Shown here in pieces: positions 1 to 8,595 of a DNA stretch of 64,000 nucleotides. The first letter of the stretch is position 1. The number at the start of each line of letters is the position of its first letter. Origin of the DNA: Ardenticatenaceae bacterium. Lineage in GTDB: Bacteria; Chloroflexota; Anaerolineae; Promineifilales; Promineifilaceae. The notes under the pieces are model-generated. The model was given only the letters and a program-made list of their open reading frames with translations, did no database searches and had not been told where the DNA came from. The stretch spans positions 1,860,001-1,924,000 of the forward strand of contig JACKBQ010000001.1 in NCBI GenBank assembly GCA_020634455.1. The letters are read 5' to 3'. The translations under genes were made by a program, and so were the position numbers.

Positions 1-1
1 T

Positions 2-292
2 TTCACGATCGTGGCCATTATCAGCAAGATTGGTGGCAGTGGCCTTGGGGCCAGGATTACCGGCTTCACCAATAAAGAAGCGATTCAACTGGGCATCGGC
101 ATGGTGTCTCGCGGGGAAGTGGGGCTCATTGTGGCTTCATTTGCCTTAACGGCAGGCCTAATCACGCAAGAGAATTTTTCAATCGCTGTGTTCATGGTCA
201 TTATGGCCACTTTGGTCACACCACCCATGCTTAGAGCCGCATTCGCCAAGCCGTCGTCGCCAAACGGCCGTATCCAACCTGGCTCACAATAA
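2..292 (+). CDS. Cation:proton antiporter, C-terminal end (CPA2/Kef-type), 5' truncated by window
   Basis: The reading frame is open from base 2, so the gene starts outside the window; only about 96 C-terminal residues are visible. They match the last membrane part of CPA2 family sodium or potassium/proton antiporters: a GLGAR segment, then an SRGEVGLIVAS stretch typical of the family, then a hydrophobic helix ending in TPPMLRAAF. The protein would exchange monovalent cations for protons across the cytoplasmic membrane. No RCK/TrkA domain follows. The PII-like gene begins 28 bases downstream on the same strand, suggesting one transcript and a regulatory partner. Family assignment is firm; the ion is unknown. 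Confidence 0.85.
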   Translation, partial: FTIVAIISKIGGSGLGARITGFTNKEAIQLGIGMVSRGEVGLIVASFALTAGLITQENFSIAVFMVIMATLVTPPMLRAAFAKPSSPNGRIQPGSQ

Positions 293-320
293 ATTAGTAG
301 CTGAACTGGAGGAAAACAGT

Positions 321-692
321 ATGTACCACATGATAATGCTCATTTTGGATGACGTAAATCAATGCACGACCGTTCTGGAAGCATGGGATGCTCAAGGGGT
401 AGGCGGCATCACCATTTTAGAAAGCACGGGGATGGGCCGGGTAAAAAAGTTAAGCATTCGGGACGATATTCCGTTAATGCCCAGCCTGAGCCGCCTTCTG
501 CAAACCCGCGAAGAGCGACATCGTACGCTGTTTACGGTAGTAGAAACTGAGGAAATGGTGGATCGAATTATTCAAACGACCGAAGAGATCATTGGCAATT
601 TAGAAAATCCCAACAATGGGGTCATTTTTGTGCTGCCAGTTTCACGTGTAAAAGGGCTGCATGGTGGCCAGGAACGGGCGTCTAATAGCTAA
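321..692 (+). CDS. PII-like (GlnB-fold) signalling protein
   Basis: A 123-residue protein with the PII-like ferredoxin fold pattern: a first strand MYHMIMLILDD, a helix, a GGITILES strand, and a later VVETEEMVDRIIQTTEEI helix followed by a GVIFVLPVSRV strand. The T-loop region (about residues 38-57) lacks the uridylylated tyrosine context of GlnB, so it is a PII-like rather than a nitrogen-regulator PII. The ATG follows a good GGAGG (309-313). It lies just after a CPA2 antiporter, so it may sense a nucleotide and gate that transporter, as PII-like proteins do for other membrane partners; this role is inferred from position only. Confidence 0.75.
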   Translation: MYHMIMLILDDVNQCTTVLEAWDAQGVGGITILESTGMGRVKKLSIRDDIPLMPSLSRLLQTREERHRTLFTVVETEEMVDRIIQTTEEIIGNLENPNNGVIFVLPVSRVKGLHGGQERASNS

Positions 693-702
693 ATTTTGGC
701 AT

Positions 703-730
703 AAAAAAAGACCCAAATGGGTCTTTTTTT
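703..730. terminator. Bidirectional intrinsic terminator
   Basis: The stem AAAAAAGACCC pairs with GGGTCTTTTTT around an AAAT loop. It has a T tract on both strands, so it can end the PII-like gene on plus and the tRNA-Val gene on minus. Confidence 0.9.
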
Positions 731-731
731 G

Positions 732-805
732 TGGGCGCGATTGGACTCGAACCAACGACCTCTCGGATGTGAACCGAACGCTCTAACCAGCTGAGCTACG
801 CGCCC
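732..805 (-). tRNA. tRNA-Val (CAC)
   Basis: On the minus strand a full cloverleaf can be drawn: acceptor GGGCGCG pairing with CGCGCCC, D arm GCTC/GAGC, anticodon stem TTCGG/CCGAG around loop TTCACAT (anticodon CAC, reading GTG), and T arm GTTGG/CCAAT with TTCGAGT loop. The discriminator base is A and CCA is not encoded. The transcript runs straight into the shared terminator at 703-730. Confidence 0.93.
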
Positions 806-868
806 AATGGGCATGCCCAAATTATAGCAGTGTGGGGGGCGGATGCAAGGGGAACGGCCGTTCGCCAA

Positions 869-897
869 CTGCCAAAATCCCGCCCCTCAGGTATAAT
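869..897 (+). promoter_or_regulatory. Sigma-70-type promoter for the epimerase gene
   Basis: CTGCCA (869-874), 17-base spacer, TATAAT (892-897). The start codon at 935 lies about 31 bases beyond the expected transcription start. The -10 is a perfect consensus; the -35 is weaker. Confidence 0.6.
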
Positions 898-934
898 GCC
901 CTCATACTAAACAATAACTGCGAAGGAAAAATCT

Positions 935-2008
935 ATGAAAGCGTTTGTAACTGGTGGTTCTGGATTTATCGGGCAGCGCGTGGTGCAAAAGCTGGTGGCG
1001 CGAGGTGATACCGTCCACGCGCTGGCACGCTCAGAAGCAACGGCCAATTTGCTTCGCCAGCTAGGTGCCACTGTGTTCATGGGCGACATCACCGACACTA
1101 CTTCTATGCGCCCAGCCATGGCAGGATGTGACGTTGTGTTTCATATTGCGGCCTGGTACAAAGTTGGAGCCGCAGACTCGGCACAGGCAGAAGCGATCAA
1201 CGTGGGCGGCACGCGGCGGGTGTTGCGTCTGGCTTATGAATTGGGCATTCCCAAGATTGTGTACACCAGCACCGTGGCAGTTTTTGGTGATACGCTAGGG
1301 CAGTTAGTTGATGAAAGTTACTATAAAGAAGGTCCCTTCCTCACAGAATATGATCGCACCAAGTGGCTAGCCCATTACAAAGTAGCCCTCCCACTCATTG
1401 AAAAAGGCGCACCTATTGTGATTGTGATGCCGGGGGCAGTCTACGGCCCCGGCGATAGCAGTGTTGTGGCCCAAACGATGCGGCTGTTTTATCGGGGATT
1501 GCCCGTACTGCCAGGTGGAGATTTAACACTTACTTACGCCCACGTAGATGATATTGCCACCGGGCATTTGCTAGCAGCAGATAAAGGCAAAGTGGGCGAA
1601 AGCTATATTCTCACAGGTCCAGCAATTCCTCTGAACGAGATGGTGGATTTTTGGGCGCATCTTATCGGCCGCAAGCCGCCGTCGGTACGTTTGGCAGGAC
1701 GGCCGTTGCGCAAGTTTGCCCCGGTGGTCGGCGCGATGGGCTCCGTGCTGCCACTGCCGGAACTTTTCTCTGAAGAGGCGGTGGGTAGCCTGGGTGCCAG
1801 CTACATGGCGCGATCTGACAAGGCTCGCACCGAGCTGGGCTGGACCACACGGCCGTTGCAAACTGGCCTGCTAGAAACCTTTGATTGGATTGCCCGCACC
1901 GAACAAGAAAATGCACCTGAACAACAGGAACGGAAATTGGCCGGATATGCCTTGCTGGCAGCGGCCGTTTTGTTATTGCTTTGGTATCTGGGGCGCAAAA
2001 AGAAGTAG
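935..2008 (+). CDS. NAD-dependent epimerase/dehydratase (extended SDR) with C-terminal membrane anchor
   Basis: A 357-residue extended short-chain dehydrogenase. The nucleotide-binding motif TGGSGFIG is at residues 7-14, the HIAAW motif follows, and the catalytic Tyr-x-x-x-Lys is seen as YDRTK near residue 144. The last 25 residues form a single hydrophobic helix followed by GRKKK, so the enzyme is probably tethered to the membrane with its active domain in the cytoplasm. The family modifies nucleotide sugars, sterols or flavonoid-like ketones; the substrate is not evident here. The ATG has a GAAGGA ribosome site and a promoter at 869-897. It stands alone, flanked by tRNA-Val and a terminator. 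Confidence 0.85.
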   Translation: MKAFVTGGSGFIGQRVVQKLVARGDTVHALARSEATANLLRQLGATVFMGDITDTTSMRPAMAGCDVVFHIAAWYKVGAADSAQAEAINVGGTRRVLRLAYELGIPKIVYTSTVAVFGDTLGQLVDESYYKEGPFLTEYDRTKWLAHYKVALPLIEKGAPIVIVMPGAVYGPGDSSVVAQTMRLFYRGLPVLPGGDLTLTYAHVDDIATGHLLAADKGKVGESYILTGPAIPLNEMVDFWAHLIGRKPPSVRLAGRPLRKFAPVVGAMGSVLPLPELFSEEAVGSLGASYMARSDKARTELGWTTRPLQTGLLETFDWIARTEQENAPEQQERKLAGYALLAAAVLLLLWYLGRKKK

Positions 2009-2042
2009 GGCTGGCCTTACCCAAATCGAAATGGATAGACAC

Positions 2043-2081
2043 AAAAAAAGGCAGGCTCCTGGTGGAACCTGCCTTAACTTT
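2043..2081. terminator. Intrinsic terminator between convergent genes
   Basis: Stem AAGGCAGG (2048-2055) pairs with CCTGCCTT (2068-2075). There is a run of seven A on the left and TTTTT on the right, so it can work on both strands; it separates the epimerase (plus) from the small membrane protein (minus). Confidence 0.85.
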
Positions 2082-2101
2082 TTATGGGAAGTATTCAAAA
2101 A

Positions 2102-2248
2102 TTAAAAGCGATCGTATTGTTGCTGGCGAAGTCGTTGTTGGCGTTTTTTGGCAAGAGCGATGGTTTGCGCCTGAAGCTGGCGACGACGCTTCTGGACAAA
2201 AGCCACAATGACAATGTAAAACAAGATAGATGCCAACAAAATCAACAT
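2102..2248 (-). CDS. Small single-pass membrane protein, 48 aa
   Basis: An overlooked short gene. Read on minus it starts MLILLASILFYIVIVAFVQ, one hydrophobic helix, followed at once by KRRRQ and a Gln/Arg/Lys-rich amphipathic tail ending in QQQYDRF. Basic residues directly after the helix predict a cytoplasmic C-terminus. A GAGG ribosome site stands 8 bases before the ATG, and a strong terminator (2043-2081) follows the stop, so all parts of a real gene are present. It lies 210 bases downstream of the M28 peptidase gene on the same strand. No function is known to me; small proteins of this shape often bind a larger membrane complex. Confidence 0.72.
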   Translation of the reverse strand: MLILLASILFYIVIVAFVQKRRRQLQAQTIALAKKRQQRLRQQQYDRF

Positions 2249-2458
2249 ATTCAGCCTCGCTTTATTAAGTGACCAATTTCAGTTCAATACAATAATGGTT
2301 TTTCTAGAAAATATCAAGATGCAAAATGTAGGAAATTATCTCTATCTTACTCAAAAAATGGCCTTTGTGGGTGAGTAATTGTTGAGAATGCCGAATTGGA
2401 AACCCTTAAAGCCTGCCTACAGGCTAATCTCATTGGATTACAACCAGTATTACAGCTG

Positions 2459-3841
2459 TTAGGGTGCCTGAGCAGATGCGCTATTTGGTTCTACAATCAC
2501 TTCTGGGGTGAAATCACCCAGACGGCCGTTTTCATCCAATGCCGTCACGCTCACCGCATAAGCCGTGTTCGGATCCATGCCAGTAAGCGCCACATTACCA
2601 GCCTGACTGCCCCGCACAAACCGAAACGTGGTAAAGCTGCCCTCAGTTATTGGCCGAAAAGAAATGGCATAGCCAGCCGCATCTGGATCAGTCTGCCAGC
2701 GCAGCCAAAAGTCGCCGGGCGAATCCAGCGCCTGAATGAGTGGCGTCTGCGGCGTTTGCGGCGCGCCAGCCAGATTGGCCACAACCGCCACATTCATCTG
2801 CACCACTTGCTGCAAATAATTGTAATCAATTCGGTCCCAGGTATCCGTCCGCGAATTCACCATGTCCGGGTCTTCTACCGATTCAATGACGCGAATGCCG
2901 GGCATCCCCGCATTTACAAATTCCCGGTGATCCCCCCAGCGCCCTTCCCGATCCAGGGCGTTGATCACCTGCACGGGGAACTGTGGCACGTACAATCCGG
3001 CCACGTATTCGTAATAACGCGCCAGCTCGCCAGCAGGCGAAGCGGTTAAGTCATAGGCAAAAAGCCGGGCATATTGGGGAATCCCGCTGCGCCCGCCTAC
3101 GGCATCATAATTGATGGCGGCGATGATGTTGGTGCCTTCCAGGAAAGCAGTTTGGACAAAATGCCGCGAACCAAAGGTGCCCTGCTCCTCTGCGGCTGCA
3201 GCCAAAAAGACGATGGTTTGGTTCCACTCAAAACTGCTCAGCAGCCGGGCAGTTTCCAGCAGCAAGGCAATGCCGGAGCCATTGTCGTTCGCGCCGGGGG
3301 CGTAAGTTTCGCCATCAGTGGGTTCGGGGGCGCGGTTGTCGTAATGCGCCATCACCACGATGATGTCCTGGCTTTCCGTGCGGCCTGGCAGGGTAGCCAC
3401 CACGTTGTATGGCGTCGTAGCCAGGCCGTTGTAAAAGATTGGGAATTCCTGAATGTTAACTTGCAAACGGCCGTTCCCCACCCGCGTAAACTCATCAACC
3501 AACCATTGCCGGGTAGCGCCAATGCCAAAATTAGGGTCGTCCGTCACGCTAAACACATTGCGGTTGCCAAAACTTTGCATCGTTTGCACATACCCCGTCA
3601 GCTGCTGCTGGGACACAGAATCCACCAACCCGGCAATATGTGGATCAATTCTAGGCACCACATCGCTAACGGGGTCAATCACCATTTCTCCTGCCGGAAA
3701 CTGGGAAGCGTCGAAGGAAACGGCCGTAGCCACAGGCGTCGGTATCGGCAACTGCTCTGGCGCTTCAACCAGACCACAGCCAGCCAACCCAACCATCATG
3801 ATGAGAAAACCAAGCCACTGCTTGCGTAACAACATACCCAT
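2459..3841 (-). CDS. M28-family zinc metallopeptidase, lipoprotein, with C-terminal fibronectin III domain
   Basis: A secreted lipoprotein: a short hydrophobic signal ends in the lipobox LAGC near residue 20. The M28 aminopeptidase core carries the expected zinc ligands: VMAHYDN (His), GANDNGSG (Asp), AAAEEQG (Glu, catalytic plus ligand), INYDAVGG (Asp) and GDHREF (His). The last ~85 residues (from about SPGDFWLRW) look like a fibronectin type III domain. It would release N-terminal amino acids or short peptides outside the cell. The ATG at 3841 is chosen because the upstream frame opens with TTG and lies outside the signal peptide; 3835 is also possible. The small membrane protein follows downstream. 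Confidence 0.87.
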   Translation of the reverse strand: MGMLLRKQWLGFLIMMVGLAGCGLVEAPEQLPIPTPVATAVSFDASQFPAGEMVIDPVSDVVPRIDPHIAGLVDSVSQQQLTGYVQTMQSFGNRNVFSVTDDPNFGIGATRQWLVDEFTRVGNGRLQVNIQEFPIFYNGLATTPYNVVATLPGRTESQDIIVVMAHYDNRAPEPTDGETYAPGANDNGSGIALLLETARLLSSFEWNQTIVFLAAAAEEQGTFGSRHFVQTAFLEGTNIIAAINYDAVGGRSGIPQYARLFAYDLTASPAGELARYYEYVAGLYVPQFPVQVINALDREGRWGDHREFVNAGMPGIRVIESVEDPDMVNSRTDTWDRIDYNYLQQVVQMNVAVVANLAGAPQTPQTPLIQALDSPGDFWLRWQTDPDAAGYAISFRPITEGSFTTFRFVRGSQAGNVALTGMDPNTAYAVSVTALDENGRLGDFTPEVIVEPNSASAQAP

Positions 3842-4077
3842 ATTTTCGGAGCAAAAAAACAAAGCTGCAACTGTTCAACAAAAACAACAGCAAATTCTAA
3901 TCGTGCAGTCAGTTAAAGATTGGACCATTTCACTTTAGTGAGTCTTGTTTGGCACAAAAAAGTCTAATTTCCAGCCAAATTGGGCAGCAATTCTTGATCG
4001 CTTTTGGATCGATTCTGGTTTATCCTTTAACACAATTGCGCAACACCACCCATTCAACAACAAAATCGAGGAAACCC

Positions 4078-5523
4078 ATGGAAAAACAAGATGAGCGTCT
4101 GCCGCTTTGGATGAAAATCCTTTACGGATCGGGAGATTTTGGGCTATCCAGCTTTAACACTTTGCGCCTGGTCTTTTATGCCATCTTCCTCACCGATGTG
4201 GTGGGATTAGAGCCGCGTCTGGCCTCCTTTGGCACCCTGGTGGGCATCATCTGGGATTCCATCAACGACCCGATTGTGGGTCTGTTGAGCGACCGCATCA
4301 AAAACGATCGCTTCGGCAAACGGCGCAGCTTTTTGGCTTTCTTTGCCATTCCTTTTGGCCTTAGCTTCATGATTTTGTGGTGGGCACCGCCGTTTGACAA
4401 CAAAATCCTGGTGCTGGTAATTGTGACGATGGCCTTTATGCTCACCGACACGCTGCAAAGTTTGGTATCGGTACCTTACTTCAGCATGACGCCAGAGCTG
4501 ACGACAGATTACAACGAACGAACCGCCATCACCGGCTTCCGCATGTTTTTCAATCTGATGGGGTCGCTGGTTGTGGCCATCCTGGCACCCACCATTGTGA
4601 AGGCGACGATGGCTTCTGGCGCAACGCAGCAGCAGGGCTACCTCGTCGTGTCCGCCATGTTTGGGGCCATCACGATGGTGCCTTTTTTGCTGATCGCCTT
4701 TTTTGTAAAGGAGCAGATTGACCCGACAGACCCGGAGGTGCCTCTGCCGTTCCGCGAGGTGCTGGCGACGGCGTGGCAAAATGTGCCGTTTCGCTTTGCA
4801 GCCGCCATTTACATGCTCAACTGGCTCACCTTCGACTTTATCGCCCTGATGCTGCCCTACTTTTTAACGTACTGGGTGGCCGATGGGGATTTACTGGCCA
4901 CGACGACCGTTTTAGGCACAGAAATTGCGCTGGAGTCGTTGGCGTTGGGGGTATTGTTGATTACGGCCGTTCTCACCCTCCCTCTCTGGAACGCGCTCTC
5001 AAAAAAGTATGGCAAGCGGCATGCCTACATTGCCGGGCTGCTCTTTTGGGCCGCGGTGCAGATTGGCGTGCTGTGGGTAAGCAAAGGCAACATGACGGCC
5101 ACGCTCATCATTGCCGTGCTGGCAGGTATTGGCGCGTCGGCGGGGCACATTTTGCCAGATGCCATCTTCCCCGACGTGATGGAGTGGGATGAGCTGCGCG
5201 TGGGGCATCGCCATGAGGGGATTTATTACGGGGTGAAGAACTTTACGCGCAAGCTCACTGGCGCGTTTGCCATTTTTGTAGCGCTGCAAGTGTTGGGCTG
5301 GTTTGGCTACCAGGCTCCGCCAGAGGGCGCATTGGTGGCCAGCCAGACGGAAAGTACGCTAACGGTAATTCGGGTGCTGACCGGGCCTGTAGGGGCCATT
5401 TTGCTGCTGAGCGCGGCCGTTGTTACCTGGTTTTATCCATTGACGCGGGAGAAACACGGCCGTATCCGCCGCCTGTTGGCCAAAAAACAGGCTCGTTTGC
5501 TGCGACGGGCCAGTGCTGAGTAA
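4078..5523 (+). CDS. GPH-family (MelB-like) sugar:cation symporter, MFS
   Basis: A 481-residue major-facilitator protein with about twelve membrane helices. The N-terminus (KILYGSGDFGLSSFN) and the WDSINDPIVGLLSDR segment are hallmark sequences of the glycoside-pentoside-hexuronide symporters, followed by RFGKRRSFL in the first cytoplasmic loop. Such proteins import sugars with sodium or protons. The start at 4078 has a GAGGA site ten bases upstream, whereas the longer frame (from 3949) adds a Ser/Thr-rich tail without membrane character. No sugar-degrading gene is adjacent, so the substrate cannot be named. Confidence 0.87.
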   Translation: MEKQDERLPLWMKILYGSGDFGLSSFNTLRLVFYAIFLTDVVGLEPRLASFGTLVGIIWDSINDPIVGLLSDRIKNDRFGKRRSFLAFFAIPFGLSFMILWWAPPFDNKILVLVIVTMAFMLTDTLQSLVSVPYFSMTPELTTDYNERTAITGFRMFFNLMGSLVVAILAPTIVKATMASGATQQQGYLVVSAMFGAITMVPFLLIAFFVKEQIDPTDPEVPLPFREVLATAWQNVPFRFAAAIYMLNWLTFDFIALMLPYFLTYWVADGDLLATTTVLGTEIALESLALGVLLITAVLTLPLWNALSKKYGKRHAYIAGLLFWAAVQIGVLWVSKGNMTATLIIAVLAGIGASAGHILPDAIFPDVMEWDELRVGHRHEGIYYGVKNFTRKLTGAFAIFVALQVLGWFGYQAPPEGALVASQTESTLTVIRVLTGPVGAILLLSAAVVTWFYPLTREKHGRIRRLLAKKQARLLRRASAE

Positions 5524-5528
5524 TTTTT

Positions 5529-5556
5529 TTCCACAGAGAACACAGAGAATTTAGAG
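5529..5556. repeat. Short intergenic repeat (CACAGAGAACACAGAGAA type)
   Basis: The word CACAGAGAACACAGAGAATT between convergent genes is closely matched at 57183-57206 (GCAGAGAACACCGAGAGAAA). It is one of several intergenic repeat families in this window. Confidence 0.45.
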
Positions 5557-5563
5557 GATTAGG

Positions 5564-6964
5564 TTATTCTTCGGCGAAAAGGGGGGCGGTGAGGGGCAAA
5601 ATCCAATCTACTGTCCAGGGGGTGCGGGGCTGGGCAGCCAGATTCACGGTGGGGTCTATGAGTTGTTGGGTGGAACGGCCGTTCAAAGCAGCCCACACTT
5701 CCGCATAAACCGCCACCTCGCCGTGCCCCTGCGCACTGGCTTCTTCTGCCAAAAAGTGGGCGTACTGCAAAATGAGGTAAGGACGGCTGGCCATTTTATC
5801 ATATTGCCGGTCGGTGAGATGCGCGGAGGGGTCAATCTGCCATGACTCCCCCGCGGCATTGGTGAGGGTAAAATGGGCGCTGGCGTCTTTGCTGCGCAGC
5901 TTCATGTGCCAGGCAAAACGATGTCCTTCTTCAGTCCAACTGACGTTACCGGGGATGACAAAATGGCGCAGCGGCAGCAGAATTTGCAGCAGCAGGTAGC
6001 CGGTTAGCAGCGCCAGCCCCCAATTTGGCAGCTTCATTTTGGTGGGAACGGCCGTCTGCCGTGCCCCCACTCCCAGCAAATTCAGGAATCTTCGGGGCCA
6101 GTCAGGATTGAAAAAGACGGCCGTTGCCGCAATCATAAACCAGGGGAAGATGCCGATGGAAAAGAGGCGGGCGTTGGTGAGATGAAACGTGAGCGCGGCC
6201 AAAAAGGCAAACGGCCGTGTCTTGCGCCACAGCAAAAAAGGCACCACCAGCAAATCCAGCAGCAGCCCGCCGTAGGCAAAGCCAAACACCATCCATTTTT
6301 CCGTAAAAAATTGACCTATCAGGGGGAAATCGGTGCGGGCGGCCAGCCAGTCGCCGATGGGTTGAGCGCGCAGCCAGTCGCCATTGAGCTTGGCAATGCC
6401 GCCAAAAAAGTAGGGCACGGCGATTTGAAAGCGCAGCAGCCACAAACTCCAGGCGGGCATCCAGTCGAAACGGCCGTTTGGCCGCCGCCATGCATCCACC
6501 GACCACGCCTTGTTCGCTGGCAAAAAGATCATGATGAAAGCAATGAGGCAGACCAGGTAAAAATGGTTGAGGTATTGCGCCTGCTCCAGCAAAAAGATGT
6601 AGCTAAAGCCCAAGAAGAAGAGAATGGCGCTGAACCGGTACCACAGCCCCAACAAAATGCAGAGCGCCAGCAAAGCCATCACCCCAAAATGGAGGTACAT
6701 GCCCACGCCGGGCCACGGCCGTATCCAATCAAAACCAAAGTAGGTAAAGTGAAACGATGGCTCAATCCAGTAACGGGCAATCCAGCCTGTGCTGCTATAG
6801 CGCCACATTTCCCACAGCATAATCGCGCCAAAGGCTATGCGGAAGTAAATTAGCACGGCAACATCTACTGGCGTTTGCAATCGCTCACGAACGGCCGTCC
6901 ACAACCGCGCTTGTCTTGCAAAAATTTCCTGAATTGGGTTAGAGGGGGGTGCTGGGGCATCCAT
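5564..6964 (-). CDS. HTTM domain membrane protein (vitamin-K-dependent gamma-carboxylase-like)
   Basis: A 466-residue membrane protein with about eight or nine hydrophobic helices. The order IYFRIAFGAIMLWEMWRY, then WIEPSFHFTYFGFDWIRPWP, then the EQAQYLNHFYL motif matches the HTTM family, which is related to vertebrate gamma-glutamyl carboxylase. The C-terminal ~130 residues are soluble and contain a WTEEGHRFAWHMKLRSK stretch that is usual in bacterial members. In bacteria the reaction is not established. The gene is isolated, with the sugar transporter converging on it and the glycan locus diverging from it. Confidence 0.85.
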   Translation of the reverse strand: MDAPAPPSNPIQEIFARQARLWTAVRERLQTPVDVAVLIYFRIAFGAIMLWEMWRYSSTGWIARYWIEPSFHFTYFGFDWIRPWPGVGMYLHFGVMALLALCILLGLWYRFSAILFFLGFSYIFLLEQAQYLNHFYLVCLIAFIMIFLPANKAWSVDAWRRPNGRFDWMPAWSLWLLRFQIAVPYFFGGIAKLNGDWLRAQPIGDWLAARTDFPLIGQFFTEKWMVFGFAYGGLLLDLLVVPFLLWRKTRPFAFLAALTFHLTNARLFSIGIFPWFMIAATAVFFNPDWPRRFLNLLGVGARQTAVPTKMKLPNWGLALLTGYLLLQILLPLRHFVIPGNVSWTEEGHRFAWHMKLRSKDASAHFTLTNAAGESWQIDPSAHLTDRQYDKMASRPYLILQYAHFLAEEASAQGHGEVAVYAEVWAALNGRSTQQLIDPTVNLAAQPRTPWTVDWILPLTAPLFAEE

Positions 6965-7059
6965 GCCACCTAGTGTGCCAAAGTTTTGGCAGTTTGGCTA
7001 ATTTTTAATGGTCAATGGTTGATGGTAAACTTCTTTAGAACACTTTAGGGAAGCGACCA

Positions 7060-8379
7060 ATGGAAATGAATCAACAATCAGTTAACAGTGTGCCCAATGA
7101 GTTATCCGTTGCCATTTTGGTATTGAACTGGAACGGCCGTTCCCTGCTACAAACCTGCCTCCCCCTATTGCTGAACCAAACGTACAAAAATTACGAAGTG
7201 GTCGTTGTAGACAATGGTTCTACCGATGGCTCAAACACCCTTGTACAAGAGCAATTTCCTAAAGTAAGGCTCATTCAAAACAAGGAAAATATTGGGTTTA
7301 GCCGAGCCTTAAATGTTGGGGCGCGTCAAGTCGAGGCTGATGTAATTGTGCTGCTAAACAATGATGTATTCGCCCAACCAGACTGGTTGGCGGAACTCAT
7401 TCGGCCCTTTACTGAATCGCCAGAAATTGGCATCGTTGGCAGTAAATTACTGTTTCCAGATGGAACCATCCAACATTTAGGTGCCGAACTCACCTATCCG
7501 CTTGGCCTAAGCCACCACCTTTATGCCAAAGAAGATGCCGCCGCTATCCCGCCTTTGCCAGATGTTAAGGATATGGCATACGTAACAGGTGCCGCTTTCG
7601 CCATTCACAAATCGGTTAGAGAGAAGATCGGGCTGCTGGATGAGATGTTTCACCCAATTTATTATGAGGAAGTGGACTATTGTTACCGAGCCAGGGCGGC
7701 GGGGTTCCGGGTCGTGGTTGCTACCAAGTCGGTAGCCATTCACAATGAGTCCACCTCGATGAACCAATTGCCAGATTTCAAGATCAAAATGCTCCAACGA
7801 AATCGGTACCGCTTTATTTTGAAGCATTATTCGGTAACCCAGTTCTTGGCAGATTTTGTTCCGGCTGAAACTGAATATCTTCAGCAACAGCCTGTTGTTG
7901 GCGAGAAGGAAGCTATTCGGTTAGCCTGTTTAGAGATGGCGATTCTGGCGCCAACGATATTGCCCCCAACAACAACGCCAGCAGAGGTAACGGCCGTTCA
8001 GAATGCTCTTCTTCAACTGCGGCAAACGGCCGTTATGGCCACAGCCAGAAGAGCAAATACCCCGCCCGCCCTAGAAGAGTTCACCTTTCCCCGCACTGGC
8101 TCTGTTGTGCAAGCACTCATTGGCAGATTTAGAAGCGCCTGGAGCAGCGTTGCCGCCAAATGGTTAACCCGCAATCTCTTGCAGCAGCAACATCTGCAAA
8201 ATATCTATTTGCAGCAGCAACTAGACCATTTAAGCCTGGAGGCAAAATCCCAGGCAGCAGAAATTGAACAGTTGCTATCCATGCTTTTGCCCATGCAGCA
8301 AGAACCACCACAGCGCCAGTCAGAGTTGGCCCATAGCAAAACCCATACGGCAGATGCTGCTGCAAAACCCCCAGTATAA
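7060..8379 (+). CDS. Family 2 glycosyltransferase with C-terminal amphipathic/coiled-coil module
   Basis: The first ~280 residues form a GT-A glycosyltransferase of the rhamnosyltransferase type: VAILVLNWNGRSLL, VVVDNGSTDGS, ALNVGARQ, then the LLNNDVF metal-binding Asp motif and YYEEVDYCYRARAAGF. It would add a sugar to a surface glycan at the inner membrane face. Beyond residue ~340 is an extension (PRTGSVVQALIGRFRSAWSSVAAKWLTRNLLQQQ) followed by a Gln-rich coiled coil. The same pattern recurs as three separate small proteins downstream. It opens the 7-18 kb glycan locus. Confidence 0.88.
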   Translation: MEMNQQSVNSVPNELSVAILVLNWNGRSLLQTCLPLLLNQTYKNYEVVVVDNGSTDGSNTLVQEQFPKVRLIQNKENIGFSRALNVGARQVEADVIVLLNNDVFAQPDWLAELIRPFTESPEIGIVGSKLLFPDGTIQHLGAELTYPLGLSHHLYAKEDAAAIPPLPDVKDMAYVTGAAFAIHKSVREKIGLLDEMFHPIYYEEVDYCYRARAAGFRVVVATKSVAIHNESTSMNQLPDFKIKMLQRNRYRFILKHYSVTQFLADFVPAETEYLQQQPVVGEKEAIRLACLEMAILAPTILPPTTTPAEVTAVQNALLQLRQTAVMATARRANTPPALEEFTFPRTGSVVQALIGRFRSAWSSVAAKWLTRNLLQQQHLQNIYLQQQLDHLSLEAKSQAAEIEQLLSMLLPMQQEPPQRQSELAHSKTHTADAAAKPPV

Positions 8380-8595
8380 AGCTCAGCATACAGCCGCGAG
8401 GCTCTTTACCGAAACCGACCAAATCTCATTCTGGCAGGTTGCGTCTTCGCCGCATCATTCCTACAATTCTTTGTTTGGTAAAACGGCCGTTTTGGTTGTG
8501 CCAAGCAAACCACAAGCAGTTTTTAAAAATCGAAGCACAATATTTCTGTGGTTTGCTCATGTTTTACCCGAAATAAATTGACATAAGGTTATTTC

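Noticed and set aside
2396..3049. Long open frame on plus opposite the M28 peptidase
   Set aside because: It is antisense to a gene with clear zinc motifs, lacks a ribosome site and has His/Arg-rich composition typical of a shadow frame.
8264..8581. Open frame extending past the GT2 gene into the gap
   Set aside because: Overlaps the coiled-coil end of the GT2 in another frame, has no start site, and the residues look random.
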